Assembly: GCA_023052935.1 (NCBI GenBank)
Contig: CM041292.1
Location: forward strand, 98,013,237-98,077,236
Origin: Piezodorus guildinii
Taxonomy: Eukaryota > Arthropoda > Insecta > Hemiptera > Pentatomidae
Direction of reading: 5' to 3'
Length of the DNA: 64,000 bases
Part shown: piece after piece, positions 1 through 11,029 of the stretch
How the letters are laid out: the number at the start of each line of letters is the position of its first letter
Position numbering within the stretch: the stretch's first letter is position 1
Made by a program: the position numbers and the translations under genes
Notes under the pieces: model-generated
Database searches by the model: none
Seen by the model: only the letters and a program-made list of their open reading frames with translations
What the model was told of the DNA's origin: nothing

Positions 1-1194
1 AATAATAAAAACCTAAACCCTTTCTTGATATTTGAAGATTATACCTTTCAAATTATGTGTAACCCAAAATTCTCAAAAAATAAAATATTTCTACCTTCTA
101 ACTATGATTTTCCTTATTTTTTTAATTCAAATTCAGTCACATACCACCCCCGATTGATCTTCAGAACCCAGCATTATAAAAAAAAAAAAAATCTAAAGCA
201 TCAAAAGAAAGATTTAGAATTGCAAAAAAAATAAAAATATGTAAAGGCGGTTAGTGTGAAATCATGATCTAATCCCTTGACGAGAATAAAAAAAAATCTA
301 CTAGAAGCAAGGGGAAGCCCAGTTGTTAATTCTTGATTCACCTTCCGAGAAATCACTGACCACAGTCTGTTAATATATAATTATTTTCAAAATTCGAATA
401 TTACAACTGAGCACATAGTAAACCTGTTTTAAATTAATGTATGAGTCGTCTCCCGGATGTAGAATTGTTGTTGGTTCCTCTTCTCAACAGAAGGTAGGGA
501 CAGATGTAGCATAGATTGGACCTAAATACTAACTTTAATGGAAAAACGTTTTCAGCATTGTAAATACCCTTGCAGCTAATAGCAACTAACATAAAAATGT
601 TGATTGCGATGTACTATGGATAATAAATATAGCTTATGCATTAACAAGGGGAGTTGTATAACTCGTTATGTCAATGAGTGCTCAAGCAAAGGCATACGCA
701 AAGTATGGACCAACTCTGAAAAATGTATGTTAAATTACAATTTTATGCAAGTAAATTTAAAAATTAAGTACGCGGTTCGAAGTAAAGTCTTGAACCACAG
801 CTTTTATCCTAATTACTTCTTTATTTTTCTATCTTTTATTTGTCCTAACAATTTTTACGGCGATGCCTCATCGCTCCCTGCGATATTAAATAACCTTAAA
901 TTAATTAACCCACTCTTAAGTATCTTTAATTTGTTCATTTTCAATAATTAGCTACGTCATATTATTATTAGTTAAGAAGTATATAAGAGGTGTTATAGGC
1001 AAGAAATTTATAAATGTATACTTTAAAAGAATTAGATAATCAAAGGAGAATATTTTTCTCCAAAAAACAAAAAAAAACTATCCTAAAATTCATTCTGACA
1101 AACGTATACAAAAATGTAAGTTGCAAAAAACAGCCTGTTCGCTCGAAAGGGAACATTATACGGTGGAACAGTGGAAAGTGTTATCGCTTAAGAA
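1..1194. other. AT-rich spacer, no gene recognised
   Basis: Low-complexity AT-rich DNA with short open frames (for example 604-951 and 1014-1232 on the plus strand) that have biased Lys/Asn/Ile composition and no motif I recognise. I regard these as chance frames. Confidence 0.5.
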
Positions 1195-1378
1195 AAAAAA
1201 CAGAAACCAAGATATGGGACAAATCACTGTGAATACTATCTCAAGAGAAATCACTACAGGCCGACTCCATGCACACGTTTGCGGAGGAGTCGAAACATTG
1301 GGTCATCTTGAAACGTGTCAGGGAACGCATGCCCTGTTTTCTCCCACATATTGTCGTTAGCATCTCCTATCAGAATTC
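1195..1378 (+). pseudogene. Relic of a LINE C-terminal zinc-motif region
   Basis: One frame reads RLHAHVCGG-VETLGHLETC-QGTH. This resembles the Cys/His motif followed by 'ETLGH' found near the C-terminus of R2-type and related restriction-like-endonuclease LINEs. The expected first Cys pair is incomplete, and the frame stops shortly after 'SPTYCR'. No reverse transcriptase domain is seen upstream, so at most this is a short dead fragment. Chance similarity is possible. Confidence 0.28.
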
Positions 1379-1989
1379 AAAGTGATGATTTTTTATTTTT
1401 ATAATGCAATTTTAATTTTTTTTTTTAGTTTACGAATCGGGAGATCGTGTTTTGATTAAAAAACACACACACACACACACACACATAGTAGCTATAATTA
1501 TAAAACATAAATACATGAAAGCTTAGCGAACCGGAAATTCAATATACATGCCCCAAAACCTCCTGTGTACTTCCGATTCCTATAGATAGAAACTAGAATT
1601 AGAGTAGCCAAGCATGGGGGTGGCATAATCCCTATGATCAGATGGTTTTAAAAATATAATTATAACTTTTTACAGAATACTTTAAAATTGCTCAATATTT
1701 ACAATAATATTATAATATATAATATAATTGTCTTTGTTTATTCATTTAACATAATTTCAGGGGTCTGTGGGAGTTCTAAACTGACATCGTTCAAGCCAGA
1801 GGCCATCACTTTACGTCTCCTTCGAAAGACTGCATAATCAAGGATTTTTTCTTTTTTTGAATAATTTAAGGGCCAATATTAGGTTTTTTAAATTTTGATT
1901 CTACCTTAAACTGTACTTGATAAATGAGATCATCACTTATTTATATATAGCCTCTGAATTTCAGATAAAAGTGTATATCCTATTTCATC
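1379..1989. other. Spacer with an (AC)n microsatellite
   Basis: An (AC)n tract lies at about 1463-1485. The rest is AT-rich spacer in which I see nothing else. Confidence 0.6.
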
Positions 1990-2780
1990 TAACAGCTCTA
2001 TGGTCCTAGTAGGACTTTCTCCTAATCAGCGACCCTCCTCCACTCTGTCATGTCTTCGGCTGCCCTTCTCCATCCGCTGACACCCAACGACCGAAGATCC
2101 TCCTCTACATCCTGCAGCCTACGAAGTCTAGGTCTGTCCCTGCTTTTTCTTCCACCAGGGTATCCTTCCATAATCAGTTTTGACAGTCTCCATTCTCTGT
2201 GCATTTCCCAGCCATCTTATTCTGGCTTAATCGTGGCAACTATATCAGGTGTCTGATACAGATTTCTAATGTCATCATCCGTCTTCATTCGCCAGCAATC
2301 TCCTTCTTTTGTAGGACCAAAGTTTTTATTGAGAATTTGTCTTTTCCACATGTTTAATAGCCTTACATCGTTGCGTGTTAGTGTCCAGGACTCGTTTCCA
2401 TTCATAACCACTGGCTGAAGGACAGTACAATATAATCTTATCTTGAGTGCTCTGGATATATTCCGATTCTGAAATATTTTGATAAAAGACCAATAGCATC
2501 GATTGCCAGCTGTTATCCTTAATTTAATTCTTTTTCTAATCTTATTATCCTCAGTGGTGAGAGTGCCCCTCGATATACCTGTTTCCTCCTTCTTCCCGGC
2601 TTGTCCTCATATATTTAGTTTTTTCTGTATTTATTATCAGTCCTGATCTCCTAGCGGCCACTTCGCACTCATCGGAAGCTCCATGTAAAGCACTGGCAAT
2701 GCTCCCGGTTATCATTAATCGTTTATCAGTAAAAGTGTATATGCCTATGTACATTTAAAGGTGGTTGAGTATCTACAAGA
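1990..2780 (-). pseudogene. LINE reverse transcriptase C-terminal fragment (decayed)
   Basis: Minus-strand segments line up in the order expected for the end of a non-LTR reverse transcriptase. At 2754-2551 'RRSGLIINTEKTKYM' matches the region just after the catalytic YADD box. At 2411-2217 'NESWTLTRNDVRLLNMWKRQIL' matches the usual 'ESWTLTK...ER+IL' block. At 2204-2022 come a GG-R-K-S-RPRLR-L block, 'DVEEDLRSLGV' and 'WRRAAEDMTEWRR', the typical C-terminus. The pieces lie in different frames separated by frameshifts and stops, so it is non-functional. The endonuclease and most of the reverse transcriptase are absent. The clade cannot be fixed by eye, but it is not Jockey-like. Confidence 0.72.
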
Positions 2781-3518
2781 TTTACATCGTAAACTCGTAG
2801 TTTGTTAAAACTTTAAGTTTTTAATGATCACTGCAGTTTCATTTTTTCTTAGTTCGTATCATTTATTTTCAATTCTGATTCACAATTCACCAGCACTTAT
2901 TCCAGAATTGGTGGATCCCATCTTTTAAGGTAACAATTTTTTTCAGTTGAACCCTTTTTTTTGTCAAACATTCTGCTTGGTTTACTTACTCAATTTCTCA
3001 TAGTGGGATGTAAACATGGTATAAACACACTTTATTTTTTTGCATGTCCGTAACCAGAGCAAAATTTGAATTTAGTACTGGTATCTATCGGTAAATAATT
3101 ATTCCCAAATACACCAATTGAATTTTAACGGATCATGCAACAGCATCTCACCATTTATTCCATGCTACAAGTGATATCGTAGGATTATTCATTTCAAAAT
3201 AAAACTTGGGGAGTACGGAATCCATTAAAATATAGAAATAAGGTTCTACATAAACTATCATAAAAATTTAAGGAAATTAGTCATTATGATGTTATGATGT
3301 AAACTTATTACAGCGCTAACTACGACGAGGTACTCTTTAACTGGAGCAGGGCAGTGTGTGCCAGGAGTCCCGTAAGGCACCGGCCTAGGAGAGCGTGAAA
3401 TAGCCCAAACATTCCTGACACCGTGACTGCATTCGCCGGCCAAATACCATTGCTACACTCCTCTGCTTCTTCTTACAGCGTTTAATCGAAATAAAAAAAA
3501 TACATATATATATATATA
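2781..3518. other. Spacer left of the foldback element
   Basis: No gene or repeat family recognised. The segment ends in a short (TA)n tract at about 3503-3518, directly against the foldback element. Confidence 0.5.
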
Positions 3519-3583
3519 GCATTTCCAAGTCAAATTCAACCTTTTCCAAGTCAAATTCAACCTTTTCCATTTCAAATTCAACC
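3519..3583 (-). repeat. Left terminal 21-bp minisatellite (3 copies)
   Basis: Three tandem 21-bp units of the form ttttccaagtcaaattcaacc; one unit carries a 'catttc' variant. They are the inverted counterpart of the units at 6641-6766. Confidence 0.85.
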
Positions 3584-3744
3584 TTTTTCGATTTCAATAA
3601 AAAAATAAAAATCTAATTAACATAATTTTATGTTTTTATGGTTATTTTAATAACACATTATGTTTTTAGCCCTTGTGGCTTGTTAAATGTTCCCAGGGGC
3701 CTTTTTACATATAATTAGTCACGATTATAATAATAAGTATAATA

Positions 3745-5290
3745 GCGCTCGCTCAAGTAAAGGTTTATTTTAACTTTTTCGTATTTATTGGATACAAGGC
3801 TCAGTAGCTCGGTTCCCAAAGGTTCGTTACCGATTACACTATTAATTTTAATTGCGCTCGCTCAAATATGGGTTTATTATAACTTTTTCGTATTTATTGG
3901 ATACAAGGCTCAGTAGCTCGGTTCCCAAAGGTTCGTTACCGATTACACTATTAATTTTAATTGCGCTCGCTCAAGTAAAGGTTTATTTTAACTTTTTCGT
4001 ATTTATTGGATACAAGGCTCAGTAGCTCGGTTCCCAAAGGTTCGTTACCGATTACACTATTAATTTTAATTGCGCTCGCTCAAATATGGGTTTATTATAA
4101 CTTTTTCGTATTTATTGGATACAAGGCTCAGTAGCTCGGTTCCCAAAGGTTCGTTACCGATTACACTATTAATTTTAATTGCGCTCGCTCAAATATGGCT
4201 TTATTATAACTTTTTCGTATATATTAAATACAAGGCTCAGTAGCTCGGTTCCCAAAGGTTCGTTACCGATTACACTATTAATTTTAATTGCGCTCGCTCA
4301 AATATGCGTTTATTATAACTTTTTCGTATTTATTGGATACAAGGCTCAGTAGCTCGGTTCCCAAAGATTCGTTACCGATTACACTATTAATTTTAATTGC
4401 GCTCGCTCAAATATGGGTTTATTATAACTTTTTCGTATTTATTGGATACAAGGCTCAGTAGCTCGGTTCCCAAAGGTTCCTTACCGATTACACTATTAAT
4501 TTTAATTGCGCTCGCTCAAATATGGGTTTATTATAACTTTTTCGTATTTATTGGATACAAGGCTCAGTAGCTCGGTTACTTAAGGTTCGTTACCGATTAC
4601 ACTATTAATTTTAATTGCGCTCGCTCAAATATGGCTTTATTTTAACTTTTTCGTATTTATTGGATACAAGGCTCAGTAGCTCAGTTCCCAAAGGTTCGTT
4701 ACCGATTACACTATTAATTTTAATTGCGCTCGCTCAAATATGGGTTTATTATAACTTTTTCGTATTTATTGGATACAAGGCTCAGTAGCTCGGTTCCCAA
4801 AGGTTCGTTACCGATTACACTATTAATTTTAATTGCGCTCGCTCAAATATGGGTTTATTATAACTTTTTCGTATTTATTGGATACAAGGCTCAGTAGCTC
4901 GGTTCCCAAAGGTTCGTTACCGATTACACTATTAATTTTAATTGCGCTCACTCAAATATGGGTTTATTATAACTTTTTCGTATTTATTGGATACTAGGGT
5001 CAGTAGCTGCGTTAGGGGGGGTTATCCCGACCATTCGATTAATTATTCGTGCGCTCTCTCAAATATGGGTTTATTATAACTTTTACGTATTTATTCGCTA
5101 TTATGCTCAATTACTGTGTTTCGGGGGGTTCGTTACCGATAATAATATTAATTTAAATCGCGGTCGCTCAAGAAGTGGTTTATTTTAACTTGTTCGTATT
5201 TAGTGCATACTAGGCTCTGTCGCTGCGTAACCAAGGACTGGTTATAGATCATACTATTAATTTTAATTGCGCTAACTCAAGTAGAGGTTT
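3745..5290 (+). repeat. Left array of a 109-bp tandem repeat (about 14 units)
   Basis: Units begin with gcgctcgctcaa at 3745, 3854, 3963, 4072, 4181, 4290, 4399, 4508, 4617, 4726, 4835 and 4944, exactly 109 bp apart. Diverged units follow at about 5051, 5160 and 5269. The first dozen differ by only a few bases. Two variants exist: 'gtaaagg...ttttaac' (units 3745 and 3963) and 'atatggg...attataac' (most others). Divergence rises sharply toward the core of the element. Confidence 0.95.
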
Positions 5291-5507
5291 ATCAAATAAA
5301 AATGGACGTATAAAATCGTTCTGTTTAGCTGATTATTATGAAACTCTAAAATATTAACCAAATAGATAACTTACTATCCTGATAAAAAGGATTAGCGGTA
5401 ACCCAATAGATGAAAAGTTACAAAAAGCACGTAATAGACATACATTAGACCAACTGACTAAATAAAAATTAACACATTCACTAACAAAACACCCAATACA
5501 GAAATTT
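5291..5507. other. Unique core of the foldback element
   Basis: About 215 bp of non-repetitive AT-rich sequence between the opposed arrays. No open frame of note and no similarity to the 109-bp unit. Confidence 0.7.
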
Positions 5508-6379
5508 GAGCGAGCGCGATAAAAATTAAGAGTATAATCGGTAACGCGCCTTTGGGAACCGAGATACTGAGCCTAGTATCCAATAAATACGAATATGTTA
5601 TAATAAAGATATATTTGAACGAGCGCGATTAAAATTAATTGTGTAATCGGTAACGAACCTTTGGGAACGCAGCTACTGAGCCTAGTATCAAATAAATACG
5701 AAAAAATTATAATAAACCCATATTTGAGCGAGAGCAATTAAAATTAATAGTGTAATCGGTAACGAACCTTTGGGAACCGAGATACTGAGCCTTGTATCCA
5801 ACAAATACGAAAAAGTTATAATAAAGCCATATTTGAGCGAGCGCAATTAAAATTAATAGTGTAATCGGTAACGAACCTTTGGGAACCGAGCTACTGAGCC
5901 TTGTATCCAATAAATACGAAAAAGTAATAATAAAACCATATTTGAGCGAGCGCAATTAAAATTAATAGTGTAATCGGTAACGAACCTTTGGGAACGCAGT
6001 TACTGAGCCTTGTATCCAATAAATACGAAAAAGTTATAATAAACCCATATTTGAACGAGCGCGATTAAAATTAATAGTGTAATCGGTAACGAACCTTTGG
6101 GAACCGAGCTACTGAGCCTAGTATCCAATAAATACGAAAAAGTTATAATAAAGCCATATTTGAGCGAGCGCAATTAAAATTAATAGTGTAATCGGTAACG
6201 AACCTTTGGGAACCGAGCTACTGAGCCTTGTATCCAATAAATACGAAAAAGTTAAAATAAACCTTTACTTGAGCGAGCGCGATTAAAATTAATAGTGTAA
6301 TCGGTAAAGAACTTTTGTGAACGCATCTACTGAGCCTACTATCCAATAAATACGAAAAAGTTAAAATAAACCTCTATTG
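5508..6379 (-). repeat. Right array of the 109-bp repeat, inverted (8 units)
   Basis: Inverted units marked by gagcgagcgc or variants start at 5508, 5617, 5726, 5835, 5944, 6053, 6162 and 6271, again exactly 109 bp apart. The outermost clear unit (6271) is the same 'gtaaagg/ttttaac' variant that lies outermost on the left. A strongly decayed further unit lies between about 6380 and 6481. Confidence 0.95.
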
Positions 6380-6640
6380 ATAATATTTTCGCCCGCGATT
6401 ATAAAACTAAAATAAAACGGACCCCCGCTAATCCGACTATCAGACCTTGTATCGAAAATGTCTAAAAATTAAAGTATCGGTTATACTTATTATTATAATC
6501 GTGACTAATTATATGTAAAAAGGCCCTTGGGAACATTTAACAAGCCACTAGGGTTAAAAACCATAATGTGTAATTAAAATAACCATAAAAACATAAAATT
6601 ATGTTAATTAGATTTTTATTATTTTATTGAAATCGAAAAA

Positions 6641-6767
6641 GGTTGAATTTGACTTGGAAAAGGTTGAATTTGACTTGGAAAAGGTTGAATTTGACTTGGA
6701 AAAGGTTGAATTTGACTTGAAAAAGGTTGAATTTGACTTGGAAATGGTTGAATTTGACTTGGAAATG

Positions 6768-6768
<1 letters not shown>
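6641..6768 (+). repeat. Right terminal 21-bp minisatellite (6 copies)
   Basis: Six tandem copies of ggttgaatttgacttggaaa plus one base start at 6641, 6662, 6683, 6704, 6725 and 6746. Because 21 is a multiple of three, the array forms an open frame repeating the heptad KVEFDLE. It has no other coding signs and I do not call it a gene. Confidence 0.92.

Positions 6769-6801
<33 letters not shown>
6769..6801. repeat. (TA)n tract at the right edge of the foldback element
   Basis: About 16 TA dinucleotides directly abut the last 21-bp unit. A shorter TA tract lies at the left edge (about 3503-3518). Confidence 0.9.
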
Positions 6802-6804
<3 letters not shown>

Positions 6805-7438
6805 TTGATGTTAAAGTCTAAGATCTTTGTCGTACATGTTTGCTATGTCTTGGCTTCAAGTCGTACATACACGCTTTGCAATCAAAACGGACCTTGAAAG
6901 GGCTGTCCCCAAATCCACACAAGGCTTGGTATTGATGGCACACAGGGCGTTTTTATTATTTTCTATATAAATTTAAAAAATAGAAATCTATGAAGATTCC
7001 TTCAACAAAATTTCCTCAAGAGCTACAGCGAGAGAGATTTCAACATGAGAGAACTATTGTTCGGAGCCTACTGAACTATATGCCATGTAACATAACTATT
7101 TATACTATATATATGGAACTATGTTCACCAGGTTATGGAGGGAATGAGTGTCTATAAAGTTTATTCCTCTATATATATATATAAAAAAAAAAAAGAAACA
7201 GTATCAAGATACTTTTTTATTAGTGAATAAAGTAAAAGATAAAACAAAAAATTTACCCTCCCCCTTCAAAATTTGAGGGCTTACGTTTCGTAAAGATGCG
7301 TAGAACTTAAATGACGCATGAAAAAAAATCCGTGTGTCCACCGTCGGCCATCCGCGGCATTTCTCCGAAATTACATTACTAGACGCTGATATCAGCTTGT
7401 TATTTTGAAAATGGAGGCCGATAAAAAGTGATTTAATT
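6802..7438. other. Spacer, nothing recognised
   Basis: Mixed-composition spacer with a short (TA)n at about 7169-7182. No gene or repeat family recognised. Confidence 0.5.
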
Positions 7439-7700
7439 TAATAACTGGGTTATTTTGAAGATACGGAAAAAAATTATTAGTGTTTTTAGCCAAAAAAAAA
7501 CAAAACAAAAAACGCGAATAATTATAAAAAAGAGAAAAAATAAAAGAAAAATTTTATCCTTAAATACGGCCATAACTCAGTTATTTTTGAAGGTACAGAA
7601 AAATATAAGTTGGTCTATAACATATATTCAACAAATTATAATAAATGTAATTCCACCAAAAATCTGTTACTATTGAAGATACAGAAAAATATGTTTAGAG
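7439..7700 (+). repeat. Degenerate internal repeat
   Basis: The phrase 'gttattttgaagatacggaaaa' recurs with variation near 7449, 7580 and 7667, suggesting about three degenerate copies of a repeat with irregular spacing. Open frames here are Lys/Ile-rich and not credible as genes. Confidence 0.35.
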
Positions 7701-7826
7701 CTTTAGAATCAGTAAACAAAGCGATGAACAAAGAGAAAAAATATATATTATCTGGTCAAGCCACAACTTATCAGAGATGTGATAACTCGTTTTTTTTTAT
7801 GATTAAGAAAAAACTCTTTTGGTTGG

Positions 7827-8140
7827 GGTCACTCTTAGCGTAGTGGCTAGCATAACAGTTTTCTATGTCAAAAGTCGAGGGTTCGAACCTGCGGGTGACG
7901 ATAGGATTTTTTAATGGGAGTAAAAGAAAAAAAAAAGTAAAACAGTGAGTAAAAGTAGTTTTGCCGTCCTTCGGAGGGGAGGTTAAAAGGGTCCCGGGCC
8001 TGTGCGATGTCAGGTACTCGTTAAAGATCCCTATCCTAATAAAACCCGGATAGGCAACATTTAGGACTCCCACTGTAGCATAGTCCGATTAGCCATAGTA
8101 GCATAAAAGTGACGTTAAACGAATAAACAACATAAACTAA
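7827..8140 (+). mobile_element. tRNA-derived SINE, family 1 (near full length)
   Basis: The 5' part is tRNA-like: an A-box-like tagcgtagtgg at 7836-7846 and a B box ggttcgaacc at 7880-7889, the two internal promoter elements for RNA polymerase III. A ~220-bp non-tRNA body follows, ending in agcataaaagtgacgttaaa and an A-rich tail. The same body occurs at 30322-30425 (plus) and 41789-42033 (minus). No clear target-site duplication was found for this copy. A minus-strand open frame across it is incidental. Confidence 0.75.
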
Positions 8141-8224
8141 AAGAAAAAATGAAATTTTACATGAATTATTTGAATGAAAATCGAAAGTAAAAAAAATAGA
8201 TACGCAGTCTAATATAAATACCTT

Positions 8225-8490
8225 AATTGCACTAAATTTCTGTTGTTATTGCTATTCCATTGAGAATTAATTATTCTACAAAATAAAAAAAAATCATTGA
8301 AATTGGTTCAGAACTAGCAGAGATATAGTATTTTGAGATTAGTAGTGGTGATATGCCATTTTTCTTTGAATTATTTATTCCTTTTGGTATTAGTTAATTG
8401 CCTATCAATTGCTATTTAAACATTTATACCCTAATATAGGTATTTGGAAATAATAAATCATTGTGTAATAATTTGCATCATTTTTTTACC
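8225..8490 (+). repeat. Dispersed repeat E, copy 1
   Basis: Homologous along its length to 17985-18205. Shared blocks include 'attgaaattggtt' and 'ttataccctaatatag'. AT-rich, non-coding, family unknown. Confidence 0.6.
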
Positions 8491-8559
8491 ATATTAAAAG
8501 ATCAATACCCAATTGTATATATATATCATTTTGAGCTATTTACGAACATCTCCTTTATA

Positions 8560-8825
8560 CTAATGCCTGGGGTCTCACCCGTCCGTGACAGCCTTCTGCA
8601 ATGCTTAATCAAGGAATCCGTGAAACCCGACCGAGATGGGAAATCCTTTTCCTTAGTTTTTCCCGGCTGATCTGGAGCGAGAAGAGCCGATCTGTGCCTC
8701 GAGGTTAGTTCGACAAAAAGTCATCCTCGATGCTTTCTAGCCTTTGTCTCACACGCTCCTGTCCATGCCTATCCTTCAAACTCTTGGGGAATCCTTATCC
8801 TGGCGGAGGCGTCGAAAAAAGTTTT
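8560..8825. other. GC-richer islet of unknown origin
   Basis: A sharply GC-richer stretch inside AT-rich DNA. It has no long frame, and I could not assign it to an element. It might be part of an untranslated region of a retroelement or a host exon. Confidence 0.35.
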
Positions 8826-9249
8826 GTCAGTCAAGGAGGAGAAAAAGACTGGACAAATTAGGTACATCTTGAAAAAAAAATTCTCCGTGTATCGACAGAG
8901 ACGGACTTTCTTTGACTACGTGACATTTATATATATATATTTCTCTTTTAGTCAATAGAAAGTAGACTATAAAAACTAAACTATTTCGTTTGTAAAACGA
9001 TTCTTTCCGTTCCAATCATTGTATTCATGATATCTTTCTGTCACTCGAAAACAGAAATGGAGAACACTATAACCATTTCATGTTGTTAGCATTGATAAAA
9101 AAACCGCTAAATATATAAGGTGGACGAATTTCATAATCAACTGAAAGAGTAAAGTGCAAAAGTGTTTTTTAATGTATTTGTTTTTCTAAAATAAGAACTG
9201 TAAAACATACCATTGGTAAGTTAAGAAATTTAGAAAAATATCTTATACA
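8826..9249. other. Spacer, nothing recognised
   Basis: AT-rich spacer with a small (TA)n near 8930. Nothing else seen. Confidence 0.5.
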
Positions 9250-9475
9250 CAAAGTTATAAAATGTAATGGAGAGTGATAAAAAGTTGATAAAATTAACTG
9301 ATTGTTTTAGATAATAATATAATAGATTATTTAATGAAACACATGTTTCTTTCGAAATTCAATTTAACTAATTCTTCAAACGTATTTCATCACTAACGGT
9401 ATTTAAAAATTGTTAAATTAATTTTAACAACGTAGGGGAGTGAAAGTCGTGTGTTGCGCGCACCAGATTTTTTAA
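9250..9475 (+). repeat. Dispersed repeat D, copy 1
   Basis: About 225 bp matching the reverse complement of 42416-42650 throughout and, more weakly, 37095-37358. The best conserved part is the right end: gtgaaagtcgtgtgttgc, then a CG-rich step, then accagattttt. Family unknown. Confidence 0.7.
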
Positions 9476-10072
9476 TTAAAATCTACGATGACTATTTTGT
9501 TTTTAAATATTTCAACGAGCAACATTAAAAATGATTGAGATGAGAAGGTAGCAAGAGCAGATCACAACTGGTTTTGAAAGGCTTGATCCACCAGACCTTG
9601 CTAATAATAAGGCGACTGGACATGCAAAGGCATTAAGCAAACACATCCTTGTAAAGTAAAAGGGATGTAGTCTTATCTTCCGAAGACTAGCAATACCTTC
9701 TAAGGCAACTCTTTTATCTAATCATAATAATTCCCAACAATAATTACGTTTTGCCCATTTTTTTCCCATGATTTTTCGTTTAAATAAAAAACATAAATAA
9801 GTGTCTGTACACATGACTGAAGATTTATTCACGCCATTCAATAATTGTGATTTTATTTATAAAAAGTTATTTTTTTTAAATTATCAATTATTTCATCTCA
9901 TTGTCATTTTTAAATATATGTATTTTTTTTTAATTGAAGATTTTTAGAAATGTTTAATGTTAGATTGAGATGTTAAGATACATTTTTCAGGCGGGAGAGG
10001 CGGGAAAAAACTAATCAAGAAATGGAAACCTGTGAAATTTTATCTATACACTAGGACAATAAATATGTTGTC
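9476..10072. other. Spacer, nothing recognised
   Basis: AT-rich spacer without recognisable genes. Confidence 0.5.
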
Positions 10073-10081
10073 AACCATGTT

Positions 10082-10358
10082 ATATTTGACCCGTACCAGG
10101 TATCACACCTTCCAAGAAAAACTCCATTCCAACTCTAATCCATTAGTTTCAATCTTTGCTTCCTCTTCAGTTCCTGATAATCCTCCGAAGCGTCTGAAAA
10201 GAAGATGGCCTCGAGACCTTCTTGTTTTGACTAACTACCAAAGAGTGCTGCCAATGGGCAGTTTCTCTTCATGTTTATTTCATGTGTTATAACATTTCAG
10301 CACATTTACTTGATGTATTTTTTTTACAGTTGTAAATTTCAATAAAAATATATTTATT
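10082..10358 (+). mobile_element. 5'-truncated Jockey-type LINE, 3' end only, with TSD
   Basis: The first ~150 bp read 'TRYHTFQEKLHSNSNPLV' and then 'NPPKRLKRRWPRDLL', the C-terminal end of the ORF2 found complete at 57,741 and nearly complete at 44.0 kb. A 3' UTR of the 44-kb subfamily follows, ending in 'caataaaaata'. The 9-bp word aaccatgtt flanks it exactly (10073-10081 and 10359-10367), the expected target-site duplication. The copy retains only the last ~50 codons and has no coding capacity. Confidence 0.8.
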
Positions 10359-10367
10359 AACCATGTT

Positions 10368-11029
10368 CTGGAAAAAAAATCACATTCTGATTGAAAAAAA
10401 GCTTCTTTCTTTTTAAATTTTAAATAATATTAACCAAATATTTCTTTCAAGACTAATAAGTAATGTCAGATTCCACCTCTAAAATAATTTTTAAAAAATT
10501 CAAATATCATAACAAAGATTGTAAATAAATGCAATATTTCCTAGCAATGAATAGGTAATAGTCAAATAAAAAGATTAAGAAAACAATTGTCGAATCCCGG
10601 ATCTCATTTAGCAACAGCAATTTTCAATACAAAACCAGTTATTTAGATTCTAATATTTTCTCAGAAGGATGGATGAACATTATTCTTTCATGAGGAAAAG
10701 ACAACAGGAAAGCGTCAAGACAATAGGGTATTAATAGCTTTCCATAGTAACTTGAGACCACGACACACCAAGCTATCTTCTTTGAACATCATTAAAATCA
10801 AGTATTGAATACTTTAACCAATTTTTTGGTTTATAAAACTATATACGAATATCATTTTATTGTTCTAAGGTGTTTTATTAAATATTCTTAAAATATAACT
10901 AACCTTAAACTAACCAAGGTCAAAATATAATAATACAAACTCACTCATGCAATCAGAGTGTTTAAACGAGAAAAGGTAGGAAAAATAGTTTAAATGAAGT
11001 TAAAAAGAAATAGTCAGAGTTCAAGTGTA
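10368..11029. other. Spacer, nothing recognised
   Basis: AT-rich spacer without recognisable genes. Confidence 0.5.

Larger units (their letters stand above)
3519..6768. mobile_element. Foldback-like element with opposed 109-bp repeat arrays
   Basis: The 3,250-bp segment is a giant interrupted inverted repeat. Reading inward, each end has: a 21-bp minisatellite (3 copies left, 6 copies right, inverted); a shoulder of about 160 bp (3584-3744 and 6482-6640) that is nearly identical in inverted orientation; and an array of a 109-bp unit (about 14 units left, 8 clear units right, inverted). The arms meet at a non-repetitive core of about 215 bp. The outermost bases are gcatttcc / ggaaatgc, and both sides abut TA repeats, consistent with insertion into TA. 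No transposase is encoded, so any mobility would be non-autonomous. The design recalls Drosophila FB or Galileo elements, but I recognise no family. An inverted satellite cluster is the alternative. Confidence 0.75.

Noticed and set aside
5707..5955. 82-codon minus-strand frame with a repeated motif.
   Set aside because: It arises from the 109-bp repeat array: two shifted copies of the unit are read through. The repeat length is not a multiple of three and no conserved protein is implied.
3745..6379. The gagcgagcgc motif in each 109-bp unit resembles the GAGC-type Rep-binding repeats of parvoviral hairpin ends.
   Set aside because: There is only a two-fold GAGC-like repeat, no Rep or capsid frame nearby, and no virus-like terminal hairpin. 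The similarity is most simply chance.
6627..6821. Open frame of KVEFDLE heptads as a repeat protein gene.
   Set aside because: It is a translation of a 21-bp minisatellite running into a (TA)n tract. No promoter, conserved start or non-repetitive domain.
7771..8073. 100-codon minus-strand frame.
   Set aside because: It lies antisense across the tRNA-derived SINE at 7827-8140 and has no independent support.
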